Source of the DNA: Arsenophonus nilaparvatae
GTDB taxonomy: Bacteria; Pseudomonadota; Gammaproteobacteria; Enterobacterales; Enterobacteriaceae
Length of the DNA: 64,000 nt
Assembly: GCF_000757905.1 (NCBI RefSeq)
Contig: NZ_JRLH01000002.1
Reading direction: 5' to 3' (one strand)
The number at the start of each line of letters is the position of its first letter. The first letter of the stretch is position 1. This document shows, piece after piece, positions 9,445 to 17,844 of this stretch. Made by a program: the position numbers and the translations under genes. The notes beneath the pieces are model-generated. The model was not told where the DNA came from, did no database searches, and saw only the letters and a list, made by a program, of their open reading frames with translations.

Positions 9445-10080
9445 CTACTTGCCTTGCGCTACCAACCAATTCGACAATGTCTGGCGAATGGTTTTTTGCA
9501 CCTCTTCTAGTGATTTGTTAGCATCAATTGTGATAATGGTGTCATCTTCCGCAGCTAATTCAAGATAGCGCTGACGGGTTCGTTCAAAAAAGTCCAATGA
9601 CTCTTTTTCTATCCGATCTAGTTCACCACGATCCCGCGCTCGCTGCAAGCCAAGAGTGGGTTCTATATCAAGATATAGTGTTAGATCAGGTCGAAAATCA
9701 TCCAATATCGTATTGCGCAATACTTGCATCAATTCGGCAGAAAGCCCACGTCCTCCACCTTGATATGCTTGTGATGAAAGATCATGGCGATCACCAATCA
9801 CCCACCTTCCCTTTGCAAGAGCAGGCTTGATAACATTTTCAATTAATTGAATACGCGCGGCATAAAGCATTAGTAACTCCGCTTTATCTGTGACTTTTTC
9901 CTCGGCAATACCATGTTTAATTAATTGTCGCAATTTTTCTGCTAGCGGCGTTCCTCCCGGCTCACGGGTAAAATCAATCTCAGTTATTCCTACCTTAGCG
10001 AGAGTTTCTACAACTGTTTTTATCGCGGTAGTTTTCCCTGCACCTTCGAGACCTTCAATAACTATATAACGACTTTTCAT
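9445..10080 (-). CDS. tmk: Thymidylate kinase Tmk
   Basis: Tmk phosphorylates dTMP to dTDP, an essential step in dTTP synthesis. The 211-residue protein has the P-loop GLEGAGKTTAI at the N-terminus, the DRx motif in GDRHDLSSQAYQGGGRG, and the LID segment RARDRGELDRIE. The start ATG overlaps the mltG stop as ATGA, and the holB start follows with a one-base gap, so mltG-tmk-holB are clearly one transcription unit. All features are those of the enterobacterial enzyme; no irregularity is seen. Confidence 0.97.
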   Translation of the reverse strand: MKSRYIVIEGLEGAGKTTAIKTVVETLAKVGITEIDFTREPGGTPLAEKLRQLIKHGIAEEKVTDKAELLMLYAARIQLIENVIKPALAKGRWVIGDRHDLSSQAYQGGGRGLSAELMQVLRNTILDDFRPDLTLYLDIEPTLGLQRARDRGELDRIEKESLDFFERTRQRYLELAAEDDTIITIDANKSLEEVQKTIRQTLSNWLVAQGK

Positions 10081-11102
10081 TCATTTTTATCTTTTGTCTG
10101 ACGATAATGTTTAACGGCCTGATTATGATCATTAATATTGGTAGTAAAAGTATGCCCACCATTACCTGTGGCTACAAAATAAAAATAATCGGTTTCATCA
10201 GGATGAGCCGCTGCTTTAATTGAAGCTCTACCTGGCATAGCAATTGGCGAAGGAGGCAACCCAACAATCAAATAAGTGTTATAAGGACTTGGCTTATCTA
10301 AGTCACTACGATAAAGCACCCCACGATATTTATCGCCTAAACCATATATAACAGTAGGATCCGTTTGCAACCGCATTTTTTTCTTTAAGCGATTAATAAA
10401 TACCGATGCCACTTTAGTTCTCTCTATATCAATGCCGGTTTCTTTTTCAATAATTGAAGCCATAATTAACATTTGATATGGCGTTTTATACGGCAAATTT
10501 GACTCTCGTCCCTGCCATTCATATTCAACAGCCGTTAACATTCTCTGATGCGCACGCTTCAATATGTCAATATCATTCATTTCTGCGGTATAATAGTAAG
10601 TATCTGGATAAAACCATCCCTCTAGTGATTGACCTGGCGGTAACCCTAATTGCTGCGCTAGTTTATCAGCAGACTGATTTTCAATAGTCTGCTTTAAATA
10701 AGGCGCTTGATGTAATGCTTTTTTCCAGTCTTCAAAACGAGAGCCTTCAATAAACAGCAAGCTAAATTGCGCTTCTTTACCAGCATAAAACATTGCTAAC
10801 ATTGCCCGCAAAGACATGCCAGGATTTAATCGATAGGTTCCCGCTTTAAATTGCGCCAATTGTGGTTCTAATCTTAGTAACCATTGAAAATTATTCGCCG
10901 AATTTATTATTTTCTGCTCTGCTAACAATGATTCTAATCCGGCTCGCCCTGTGCCTGCTGGCAAAGTAAAAATAGTTGTTTCATGAATATTAATCGCTGT
11001 ATCAGCGTAATTTTGTATCTGACGGTAAAATGTATAAAGAATACAGCCACTCAATATTAATAAAAAAATAATCAACCACAATATTCTTCTTGCATACTTC
11101 AT
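10077..11102 (-). CDS. mltG: Endolytic murein transglycosylase MltG
   Basis: MltG (YceG) cleaves nascent glycan strands at the outer face of the inner membrane and helps set glycan length. The 341-residue protein has one N-terminal membrane segment (about residues 6-27) and a periplasmic YceG domain. The catalytic-site region is MASIIEKETG, followed by the conserved SVFINRLKKKMRLQTDPTVIYG. It lies between pabC and tmk and overlaps tmk by four bases, as in E. coli, and no damage is seen. Confidence 0.95.
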   Translation of the reverse strand: MKYARRILWLIIFLLILSGCILYTFYRQIQNYADTAINIHETTIFTLPAGTGRAGLESLLAEQKIINSANNFQWLLRLEPQLAQFKAGTYRLNPGMSLRAMLAMFYAGKEAQFSLLFIEGSRFEDWKKALHQAPYLKQTIENQSADKLAQQLGLPPGQSLEGWFYPDTYYYTAEMNDIDILKRAHQRMLTAVEYEWQGRESNLPYKTPYQMLIMASIIEKETGIDIERTKVASVFINRLKKKMRLQTDPTVIYGLGDKYRGVLYRSDLDKPSPYNTYLIVGLPPSPIAMPGRASIKAAAHPDETDYFYFVATGNGGHTFTTNINDHNQAVKHYRQTKDKNE

Positions 11103-11159
11103 TTAACATTCATTTCCTAATATTACACTAAAAAAGTTAATCTAATATTAATCACAAAA

Positions 11160-11996
11160 TTAAGTTAACCTCAAACAATATGGCATAAGAAAATTGAATA
11201 ATTCACGAGAATAATAGTTCCATACGGGTTGCTTAGGCTGCGTTATAATACGCTTAACCGATAATATGGGCATCAAAGCATTAGTAATGATTACCTCATC
11301 GCTCTGTGCCAATATATTAGGATAGTCGCTGATATAGAAAAGTTCATAATCAGTATCAGATAAACTCGCAATAACCTGTTTGCGCATTACACCTTCAACA
11401 CCAGCGTGATTTAAATTGGGCGTGTAAATTTTTTTTCCTTTCCGTAAAAAAATATTTGCTGCGCAACATCCAATCAATATGCCATTAGTATCCGTCACAA
11501 TAGCTTCATCAACATTTAATAATTCAATTTGCTGTCTTATTAATATTTGTTCTAATCGATTTAAATGTTTAATGCCAGCCAAATAACAGTTACTATTTAC
11601 GGGTATTTTACTCAATGCTAAATTAATACCTGTTTGCTGTTGATTTAAATAAATAGCTGGATAATCAGTTAACGAAATAATGACTGTTGCTTTGTTGAGG
11701 CCTGCTATGCTATATCCTCGCCCACCTTCACCACGACTAATGATAACTTTAATCACCGCTAAATCCTTTTTATTCAATAGCGCTATTTTATTTATATCAG
11801 CAGCCAATTTTTGCCAATCTGGTGTAGGTAAAAGTAGTTGTGTAACCCCTTTTTGTAATCGATAAATGTGGTGTGACAATAAGGCTGGTTGATGTCCAAC
11901 CACACGAATTGTTGTAAAACAGCCATCACCAAATTGAACAGCTCTATCCATTACCGAAATATTATTTTGCTGTTCACCATTAATCCAACATATCAT
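11160..11996 (-). CDS. pabC: Aminodeoxychorismate lyase PabC
   Basis: PabC converts 4-amino-4-deoxychorismate to p-aminobenzoate and pyruvate in folate synthesis. It is a fold-type IV PLP enzyme. The 278-residue protein begins MICWINGEQQNNISVMDRAVQFGDGCFTT, typical of the family. The PLP lysine is expected in LAGIKHLNRLEQILIRQQ, and the cofactor phosphate region is near EGVMRKQVI. The gene lies between fabF and mltG. A terminator-like hairpin separates it from fabF, so it may have its own promoter or depend on read-through. Confidence 0.93.
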   Translation of the reverse strand: MICWINGEQQNNISVMDRAVQFGDGCFTTIRVVGHQPALLSHHIYRLQKGVTQLLLPTPDWQKLAADINKIALLNKKDLAVIKVIISRGEGGRGYSIAGLNKATVIISLTDYPAIYLNQQQTGINLALSKIPVNSNCYLAGIKHLNRLEQILIRQQIELLNVDEAIVTDTNGILIGCCAANIFLRKGKKIYTPNLNHAGVEGVMRKQVIASLSDTDYELFYISDYPNILAQSDEVIITNALMPILSVKRIITQPKQPVWNYYSRELFNFLMPYCLRLT

Positions 11997-12072
11997 TGTG
12001 TTAACTTCTTAATCAAACTGAATACCTGCTACTTATCGCTACAGTTTATTTGAAATCTATCATTTATATCAA

Positions 12073-12104
12073 TAAAAAAGCCTCAACTTAAGTTAAATTG
12101 AGGC
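12073..12104 (-). terminator. Terminator downstream of fabF
   Basis: A 7-bp stem (GCCTCAA at 12080-12086 with TTGAGGC at 12098-12104) has a short AT loop. On the minus strand it is followed by a run of T, giving a classic intrinsic terminator just past fabF and before pabC. Confidence 0.75.
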
Positions 12105-12121
12105 CTCTTTATAAGAAAATA

Positions 12122-13426
12122 TCAATTAATTGACTTTACGAAAAATAATCGAACCATTTGTGCCGCCAAAACCAAAAGAATTGCATAATGCATAATGCAT
12201 AATGCATAATGCATAATGCATAATGCATACTGCATATCTTCAACTTTACGTTTCTTCTCCGGTATAAAATCTAGCCGTCCTGTCTTCACTAATTCGTCTA
12301 ATTCACTATCGAGATTTTCAAGGTTAATTGTTGGAGGAATAAGTTGATCTCTTAACGACAGAATCGTAAAAATAGATTCAATTGCACCTGCTGCACCTAA
12401 TAAATGACCGGTCATCGATTTAGTCGAGCTAACCAGTATTTTACTCTGCTCTGGGTAAATTGATGCAACTGCTCGTGCTTCAGCAATATCTCCTGCCGGT
12501 GTTGATGTACCATGAGCATTAATGTAACCTATTTTTTCTGCGTTTATACCTGCATCCTGTAACGCATTTCTCATGGCCAGTGCCGCACCTTCCCCATTCT
12601 CTGGTGGTGACGTCATATGATAGGCATCACTACTCATACCAAAACCCGCAAATTCAGCATAGATTTTGGCGCCTCGAGCTTTAGCATGCTCATACTCTTC
12701 CAGCACCAAAATACCCGCTCCATCGCCTAATACAAAACCATCTCGCTCCTGATCCCAAGGTCGGCTTGCTCGCTCAGGTTCGTCATTACGTCTTGATAAG
12801 GCTTTGAGAGATCCAAATCCAGCAATACCTAAGGATGTACTTGCTTTTTCTGCGCCACCCGCCAGCATGATATCCGCGTCACCATAAGCAATAATCCGCG
12901 CTGCATAACCAATGTTATGCACCCCAGAAGTACAAGCGGTAGCAATAGAGATAGTTGGTCCCTTAAAGCCATAAATAATACTTAAGTGTCCAGCCACCAT
13001 ATTGATAATAGTTGAAGGAACAAAAAAAGGACTTACTTTACGCGGACCATTAGTCAGTAAAACATCACAGTTTTCCTGGATTAGTCCTAATCCGCCAATA
13101 CCAGAACCAATTGCTGCGCCAATGCGATGCGCATTTTTTTCTGTGATTTCTATACCTGCATCTTCGATAGCTTGTTTACCAGCAGCAAGCCCATATTGAA
13201 TAAAAAGATCCATCTTGCGCGCATCTTTAGCCAAAATACCATAATCGTCATGATTAAAATTTTTAACTAGACCCGCGAACTTGGTTGTATGGTTTTCAGT
13301 GTTAAAATGCTCGATAAGGCTGATGCCACTCTGTCCAGCACATACAGCATTCCAAGATGACTCAACTGTGTTGCCGACAGGAGATAACATGCCGAGTCCA
13401 GTCACAACTACTCGACGTTTAGACAC
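12122..13426 (-). CDS. fabF: FabF (KAS II) with C-terminus frameshifted by a heptanucleotide repeat
   Basis: This is 3-oxoacyl-ACP synthase II, an elongation enzyme of fatty acid synthesis. The catalytic triad is present: Cys165 in ATACTSG, His in NAHGTSTPAGD and His in KSMTGHLLGAAGA. Translation then enters a tract of six perfect 7-base units (12183-12224 on the plus strand) plus one variant. One unit is the ancestral state, encoding YALCNSFGFGG. Five extra units add 35 bases and shift the frame, so the product is 434 residues and ends in an unrelated tail. The family's last 18 residues (NSFGFGGTNGSIIFRKVN, stop at 12126-12128) are still encoded in another frame. The lost GFGG loop gates the active site, so this form is probably inactive. 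One, four or seven units would restore the frame. Assembly error is possible. Confidence 0.9.
   Translation of the reverse strand: MSKRRVVVTGLGMLSPVGNTVESSWNAVCAGQSGISLIEHFNTENHTTKFAGLVKNFNHDDYGILAKDARKMDLFIQYGLAAGKQAIEDAGIEITEKNAHRIGAAIGSGIGGLGLIQENCDVLLTNGPRKVSPFFVPSTIINMVAGHLSIIYGFKGPTISIATACTSGVHNIGYAARIIAYGDADIMLAGGAEKASTSLGIAGFGSLKALSRRNDEPERASRPWDQERDGFVLGDGAGILVLEEYEHAKARGAKIYAEFAGFGMSSDAYHMTSPPENGEGAALAMRNALQDAGINAEKIGYINAHGTSTPAGDIAEARAVASIYPEQSKILVSSTKSMTGHLLGAAGAIESIFTILSLRDQLIPPTINLENLDSELDELVKTGRLDFIPEKKRKVEDMQYALCIMHYALCIMHYAILLVLAAQMVRLFFVKSIN
12183..12231. repeat. Heptanucleotide tandem repeat (GCATAAT)6 plus a variant unit inside fabF
   Basis: Six exact GCATAAT units occupy 12183-12224, followed by GCATACT at 12225-12231. 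On the coding strand the unit is ATTATGC. The unit length is not a multiple of three, so each gain or loss moves the fabF reading frame. It looks like a slipped-strand expansion of a single native unit. Confidence 0.95.
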
Positions 13427-13467
13427 GTATATCCTCCAGAAAAAGGAATAAGTTTCGGTGAAAATAT

Positions 13468-13487
13468 AGGCGGTCGATCGACCGCCT
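13468..13487 (-). terminator. Perfect 20-base palindrome between acpP and fabF (possible attenuator)
   Basis: AGGCGGTCGATCGACCGCCT is a perfect inverted repeat in the acpP-fabF intergenic region. On the minus strand it is followed by an AT-rich stretch (TATATTTTC), not a strong U run. It is most likely a partial terminator or mRNA-end stabiliser that lets acpP be made in excess over fabF. Confidence 0.5.
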
Positions 13488-13527
13488 GAATATGTGCATA
13501 AAAGCTCTCTATAATTAAATTTACGGC

Positions 13528-13794
13528 TTATGAGCTATGGCTATTAATATAATCAATAGCTGCTTGCACTGTCGTGATTTTTTCCGCTTCTTCATCAGGA
13601 ATTTCGGTATCAAACTCTTCTTCTAATGCCATGACTAGTTCAACAGTGTCAAGAGAATCCGCACCTAAATCCTCAACAAATGAAGAATTATTTGCAACTT
13701 CATCTTCTTTAACACCTAACTGCTCAGCAATTATTTTTTTAACACGGCTTTCAATACTGTTGTTGGCAACAACACCTTGGTCTTTAGTGCTCAT
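13528..13794 (-). CDS. acpP: Acyl carrier protein AcpP with a longer N-terminus
   Basis: AcpP carries acyl chains on a phosphopantetheine arm through fatty acid and lipid synthesis. The core is almost identical to E. coli AcpP; the attachment Ser is Ser47 in LGADSLDTVELVM, and the acidic helix EEEFDTEIPDEEAEKI is intact. From the ATG at 13794 (AGGAA upstream) the protein is 88 residues instead of about 78, because MST is followed by an extra KDQGVVANNS before IESRVKK. The extra DNA contains a short palindrome (GTTGTTGCCAACAAC). An ATG 11 codons further upstream (13827) is unlikely. The neighbours fabG and fabF confirm the identity. Confidence 0.93.
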   Translation of the reverse strand: MSTKDQGVVANNSIESRVKKIIAEQLGVKEDEVANNSSFVEDLGADSLDTVELVMALEEEFDTEIPDEEAEKITTVQAAIDYINSHSS

Positions 13795-13943
13795 ACTATT
13801 TAAATTCCTATTAAAACTCGCTTTCACGATGGTTTTCGTAGTTTAGATACAGGAAAGGCACAACCCAATCCTGGCTATTCGAACCTGATTTCGCATTATT
13901 ATATGCTATTTTAGCATTAACCATGCAAATGATTCATTGGTTT

Positions 13944-14678
13944 TTAAATCATACACATGCCACCATTGACATGTAATGTTTCACCCGTGATGTAAGCTGC
14001 TTCATCAGAAGCTAAAAATGCTACAGCACTGGCAATTTCTTTTGCATCACCGAGCCGCCCTACAGGAACATTAGCTAAAATGCCTGCTTGCTGTTCATCT
14101 GTCAATGCTCGAGTCATATCGGTTTCTATGAAACCAGGTGAAACAACATTCACCGTAATACCGCGGGTAGCTACTTCACGTGCTAATGATTTACTAAAAG
14201 CGATAACACCTGCTTTAGCCGCTGCATAATTTGCCTGTCCAATATTACCCAATGTGCCAATTACTGAGCCGACAGAGATAATGCGACCATAACGTTTTTT
14301 CATCATTGAACGCATTATAGCTTTGGATAGACTAAAGATCGAAGTTAAGTTTGTATCAATAACTCTGTCCCACTCTTCTTTTTTCATTCGCAGCAATAGA
14401 TTATCACTGGTAATACCTGCATTATTAACTAAAATATCAATTTCACCAAATTCTGCACGAATTTTAGATAGAGTACTATCAATAGATTCAGTGTCTGTCA
14501 CATTCAAGACATAACCTTTACCTTTATCACCAAGATAGCTACTAATCGCCTCGGCACCTTCTTTGCTTGTAGCAGTACCAACTACTTTCGCACCACGTTC
14601 AGCCAGTAGTTCAGCTATTGATCGCCCGATACCACGACTTGCCCCAGTTACCAAGGCTATTTTTCCATCAAAACTCAT
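13944..14678 (-). CDS. fabG: 3-oxoacyl-ACP reductase FabG
   Basis: FabG carries out the NADPH-dependent reduction of 3-oxoacyl-ACP in each elongation cycle. The 244-residue classical short-chain dehydrogenase has the cofactor motif VTGASRGIGRSIA, the NNAG motif, catalytic Ser in ISVGSVIG, and Tyr/Lys in NYAAAKAG. The C-terminus ITGETLHVNGGMCMI is typical. It lies 7 bases after fabD. About 150 bases separate it from acpP, room for the separate acpP promoter known in relatives, although I cannot point to it here. Confidence 0.97.
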   Translation of the reverse strand: MSFDGKIALVTGASRGIGRSIAELLAERGAKVVGTATSKEGAEAISSYLGDKGKGYVLNVTDTESIDSTLSKIRAEFGEIDILVNNAGITSDNLLLRMKKEEWDRVIDTNLTSIFSLSKAIMRSMMKKRYGRIISVGSVIGTLGNIGQANYAAAKAGVIAFSKSLAREVATRGITVNVVSPGFIETDMTRALTDEQQAGILANVPVGRLGDAKEIASAVAFLASDEAAYITGETLHVNGGMCMI

Positions 14679-14685
14679 GTTTTCC

Positions 14686-15618
14686 TCAATTATTTATCAA
14701 CGCAGCGTTTAATGATGCCGTATCATTAATCGCCACCGAATTAATCGTACTCACAATGCGCTTAGTTAAACCAGTCAATACTTTACCTGGCCCTATTTCT
14801 AATAGTTGCACGATCCCTTGCTCAGCTATGAATTCGATGGTTTCAACCCAGCGTACAGGATTATACAGCTGCCTGACTAAAGCCTGTCGAATACCCTCTA
14901 CCGAATTTTCGATTTTAACATCGACATTATTTACAACAGCGATATTAGGCTTATTAAATACAACTTCTTCTAATGCTTGCGCTAATTTTTTTGCAGCAGG
15001 CTGCATCAATGCACAATGTGAAGGTACACTGACAGCCAACGGTAAAGTACGTTTTGCACCAGCAGCTTTACATAATGCTGCCGCTCTCTCAACAGCACTT
15101 TTTTCACCGGCAATAACAACCTGACCTGGCGAATTAAAATTAACTGCAGAAACCACTTGGCCTTGTTCAGCTTGCTGACAAGATGCTAATACTGATTCAT
15201 TATCCAAACCAATAATTGCATACATAGCCCCCATCCCTGCCGGCACAGACTCTTGCATCAATTGCCCGCGTAGTTCTACCAATTTGACAGCAGATTTAAA
15301 ATCGATGACATCGGCGCAGACTAATGCAGAATATTCACCTAAACTATGGCCTGCCATTAGTGTAGGCATTTTGCCTTTTTTTTCCTGCCATACTCGAAAA
15401 ATTGCCACAGATGCGGATAAAAGTGCTGGCTGTGTTTTCCAAGTTTTATTTAATTCTTCTTCTGAGCCACTTTGGACCAAATCCCATAAATCATATCCTA
15501 AGACATTAGAAGACTCAGCAAACGTTTCCTCTACTACTGCAAACTCTTTTGCTAGATCAGCTAACATGCCAAGAGATTGAGAACCTTGGCCAGGAAAGAT
15601 CATTGCAAAATTAGACAT
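14686..15618 (-). CDS. fabD: Malonyl-CoA:ACP transacylase FabD
   Basis: FabD transfers malonyl groups from CoA to ACP to supply chain extension. The 310-residue protein carries the oxyanion segment FPGQGSQSLGML, the nucleophile Ser in GHSLGEYSALV, the substrate Arg in VELRGQLMQ, and His in SVPSHCALMQPA. It is compactly placed between fabH (19-base gap) and fabG (7-base gap) and is evidently part of the plsX-fabHDG unit. Sequence and length match the enterobacterial enzyme with no anomaly. Confidence 0.97.
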   Translation of the reverse strand: MSNFAMIFPGQGSQSLGMLADLAKEFAVVEETFAESSNVLGYDLWDLVQSGSEEELNKTWKTQPALLSASVAIFRVWQEKKGKMPTLMAGHSLGEYSALVCADVIDFKSAVKLVELRGQLMQESVPAGMGAMYAIIGLDNESVLASCQQAEQGQVVSAVNFNSPGQVVIAGEKSAVERAAALCKAAGAKRTLPLAVSVPSHCALMQPAAKKLAQALEEVVFNKPNIAVVNNVDVKIENSVEGIRQALVRQLYNPVRWVETIEFIAEQGIVQLLEIGPGKVLTGLTKRIVSTINSVAINDTASLNAALINN

Positions 15619-15637
15619 TTTTATTTTCCTGTATAAT

Positions 15638-16591
15638 TTAAAAACGGATCAGCGCTGAGCCCCAAGTAAAACCACCACCAAATGCTTCAAGCAATACCAT
15701 TTGCCCTCGCTGTATGCGGCCATCTCTGACTGCTTCATCAAACGCTGTCGGTACTGATGCTGCTGAAGTATTACCGTGTCTATCCAACGTAATAACGACT
15801 TTATCCATTGGCATTGCCAGCTTTTTTGCTGTTGCTTGAATAATCCGTAAATTAGCTTGATGCGGGACTAACCAATCCAATTTTGATTTATCTAGTGCAT
15901 TTTTTTCTAATGTTTCACCCACTACATTAGCTAACTCACTCACCGCGATCTTAAAAACCTCATTACCCGCCATTGTGACATAAGCTGGCTCTGAGCATTT
16001 ACTATGCTCTTGATGGCGTAAAGTTAATAAATCACCATAATTACCATCGGCATGTAAATGGGTCGACAAAATTCCTGGCTCTGGTGAACCGCCGACAACG
16101 ATTGCACCTGCTGCATCACCAAATAAAATAAGTGTACTACGATCATTCGGATCTAATACTCTTGATAATACATCAGAACCAATAACTAATGCCTTCTTCG
16201 CCATCCCTGTTCTAATGAACTGATCACTAATACTCAGGGCATAAGTGAAGCCAGCACATGCAGCAGCAACATCAAATGCGGCACAGTTTTTAATGCCTAA
16301 TATTTGTTGGATTTGGCATGCCGCACTTGGAAAAGCATGGGTCGAAGAAGTCGTTGCTACAATGATTAAATCAATTTCATTAGCTGCAATGCCAGCCATT
16401 TCTAACGCTTTTCGCGCAGCATTAGCACCCATTGTAGATACATTATCTTCTTCTGTTGCGATGCGGCGTTCTTTAATTCCTGTTCGGGTAGTTATCCACT
16501 CATCAGAAGTATCTACCATTTTCTCTAAATCAGCATTCGTATGAATCTGTACAGGCAAATAACTGCCAGTACCTAAGATTTTTGTATACAT
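15638..16591 (-). CDS. fabH: 3-oxoacyl-ACP synthase III FabH
   Basis: FabH starts fatty acid synthesis by condensing acetyl-CoA with malonyl-ACP. The 317-residue protein has the full triad: Cys112 in AAACAGFTYAL, His in WLVPHQANLRI and Asn in GNTSAASVP. The N-terminal YTKILGTGSYLP and C-terminal LLEAFGGGFTWGSALI are standard. It begins 6 bases after the plsX stop. Unlike fabF and plsX in the same cluster it is intact, so initiation by the main route should be functional. Confidence 0.97.
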   Translation of the reverse strand: MYTKILGTGSYLPVQIHTNADLEKMVDTSDEWITTRTGIKERRIATEEDNVSTMGANAARKALEMAGIAANEIDLIIVATTSSTHAFPSAACQIQQILGIKNCAAFDVAAACAGFTYALSISDQFIRTGMAKKALVIGSDVLSRVLDPNDRSTLILFGDAAGAIVVGGSPEPGILSTHLHADGNYGDLLTLRHQEHSKCSEPAYVTMAGNEVFKIAVSELANVVGETLEKNALDKSKLDWLVPHQANLRIIQATAKKLAMPMDKVVITLDRHGNTSAASVPTAFDEAVRDGRIQRGQMVLLEAFGGGFTWGSALIRF

Positions 16592-16597
16592 TTTGCT

Positions 16598-17630
16598 TTA
16601 ATCACTCTTGGGTAGTAAGGTATTCAAGCGAGTCGCAATTCTATCAGGAATTTGCTTCTCTACCGCCTGAATCGCCTGTTCAATTGCAGCTTTAAATGCT
16701 TTTTGGTTTGCCGCTCCATGACTTTTAATTACAATGCCGTGTAATCCTAAAAGTGAAGCACCATTATATTGATCAGGATCCAGGTGCCCAAAACGTTTTG
16801 AGATACGTTTCTGTAACCACGGTTTAATCAACTTCATCAGCCACGATGAGATCTTATTTTCTGTAGTTGAAGATTTTACTAAAGATAAAATAACGCGTAT
16901 CACACCTTCCATTGTTTTCAACGTTACATTACCTGCGAAGCCGTCACAAACGAATACATCAGCTTTACCCGTCAATAACTCATTACCTTCTAGATAACCA
17001 ATATAATTAATAGAAGGTGTTGCTTTTAATATTGAGGCGGCTTCGCGGATATTATCTAAACCCTTATTTTCTTCTTCGCCAATATTTAATAATGCTACTC
17101 GTGGATTGCTTATATTAGCAACCTCTTCCGCCATTACTGCTGCCATCACGGCAAATTGTACTAACATTTGACTATCGCAGTTAACATTAGCGCCTAAATC
17201 AAGTACAACGGTTTTACCATGTTCTTGATTTGGCAAAATCGTTGTCAACGCTGGCCTTTCAATACCATTTATTGTCTTCAATATGAGTTTTGCTAACCCC
17301 ATAAGTACACCAGTATTTCCAGCACTAATACACGCTTGCGCCTGACCAGACTTCACTAATTCTAAAGCAATCCGCATTGACGAGCCTTTACTTTGCCTGA
17401 TTGCTTGTAATGGCTTAATATCATTAGCAATAGCATATTCAGCAGGAATAATTTGCAAAACGCAGCTCAGCACGCTGATCTGCAAGCAATGGGTTTAAAA
17501 TTTCGGGAATACCGACCAGTAATAATCTTAACTGTGGGTTAGAAACGAGTGCCTGCAATGCAGCAGGCACAATAATGCGAGGACCATTATCCCCACACAT
17601 CGCATCTAATGCTAAGGTTAAATTAGCCAA
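16598..17630 (-). pseudogene. plsX: plsX, phosphate acyltransferase, split by a one-base frameshift
   Basis: PlsX makes acyl-phosphate from acyl-ACP for phosphatidate synthesis. The first 60 codons (from 17630, MANLTLALDAM) and the remaining residues (LQIIPAEYAIANDIKP to the stop at 16598) lie in different frames. The break is at a four-base A run on the plus strand (17457-17460; CGTTTTGCAAATT on the coding strand). Removing one base gives LRLQIIPA, matching the family, and a normal 343-residue protein. All downstream motifs (SAGNTGVLMGL, DLGANVNCDS, YNGASLLGLHG) are intact, so the lesion is very recent, a sequencing error, or suppressed by slippage. One family difference is MCGDNGP in place of MGGDFGP. 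E. coli tolerates plsX loss because PlsB provides a second route. Confidence 0.88.
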
Positions 17631-17661
17631 GGCATTAATCGTTTAATAATTAACACAACAA

Positions 17662-17832
17662 CTATTTATTAATAACCTTGCGACCACGGTAATAGCCATC
17701 AGCAGTCACATGATGACGCAAATGGGTTTCACCAGAAGTTTTATCTACTGATACTTCGGCAGTTGTCAATGCATCATGTGAGCGACGCATACCACGTTTA
17801 GAACGAGTGGGTTTATTTTGTTGTACGGCCAT
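17662..17832 (-). CDS. rpmF: 50S ribosomal protein bL32
   Basis: The 56-residue basic protein starts MAVQQNKPTRSKRGMRRSHD and ends YYRGRKVINK, as enterobacterial bL32 does, and is a structural protein of the large ribosomal subunit. It was found by reading the gap between plsX and yceD on the minus strand. The gene is 12 bases after yceD and about 30 bases before plsX, the conserved yceD-rpmF-plsX order that links ribosome and lipid gene expression. Confidence 0.97.
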   Translation of the reverse strand: MAVQQNKPTRSKRGMRRSHDALTTAEVSVDKTSGETHLRHHVTADGYYRGRKVINK

Positions 17833-17844
17833 TGACCTTACTCC

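Noticed and set aside
12183..12231. Heptamer tract as a CRISPR-like or iteron array
   Set aside because: Units are directly adjacent with no spacers, inside a coding gene, and derive from one native fabF unit.
14618..15124. 168-codon plus-strand ORF over fabG/fabD
   Set aside because: It is antisense to well-conserved fabD and fabG and has no recognisable domain.
16598..17485. A stand-alone 295-residue PlsX starting within the frame
   Set aside because: Its first residues do not match the family and the true N-terminus is present in the other frame; a one-base shift explains both.
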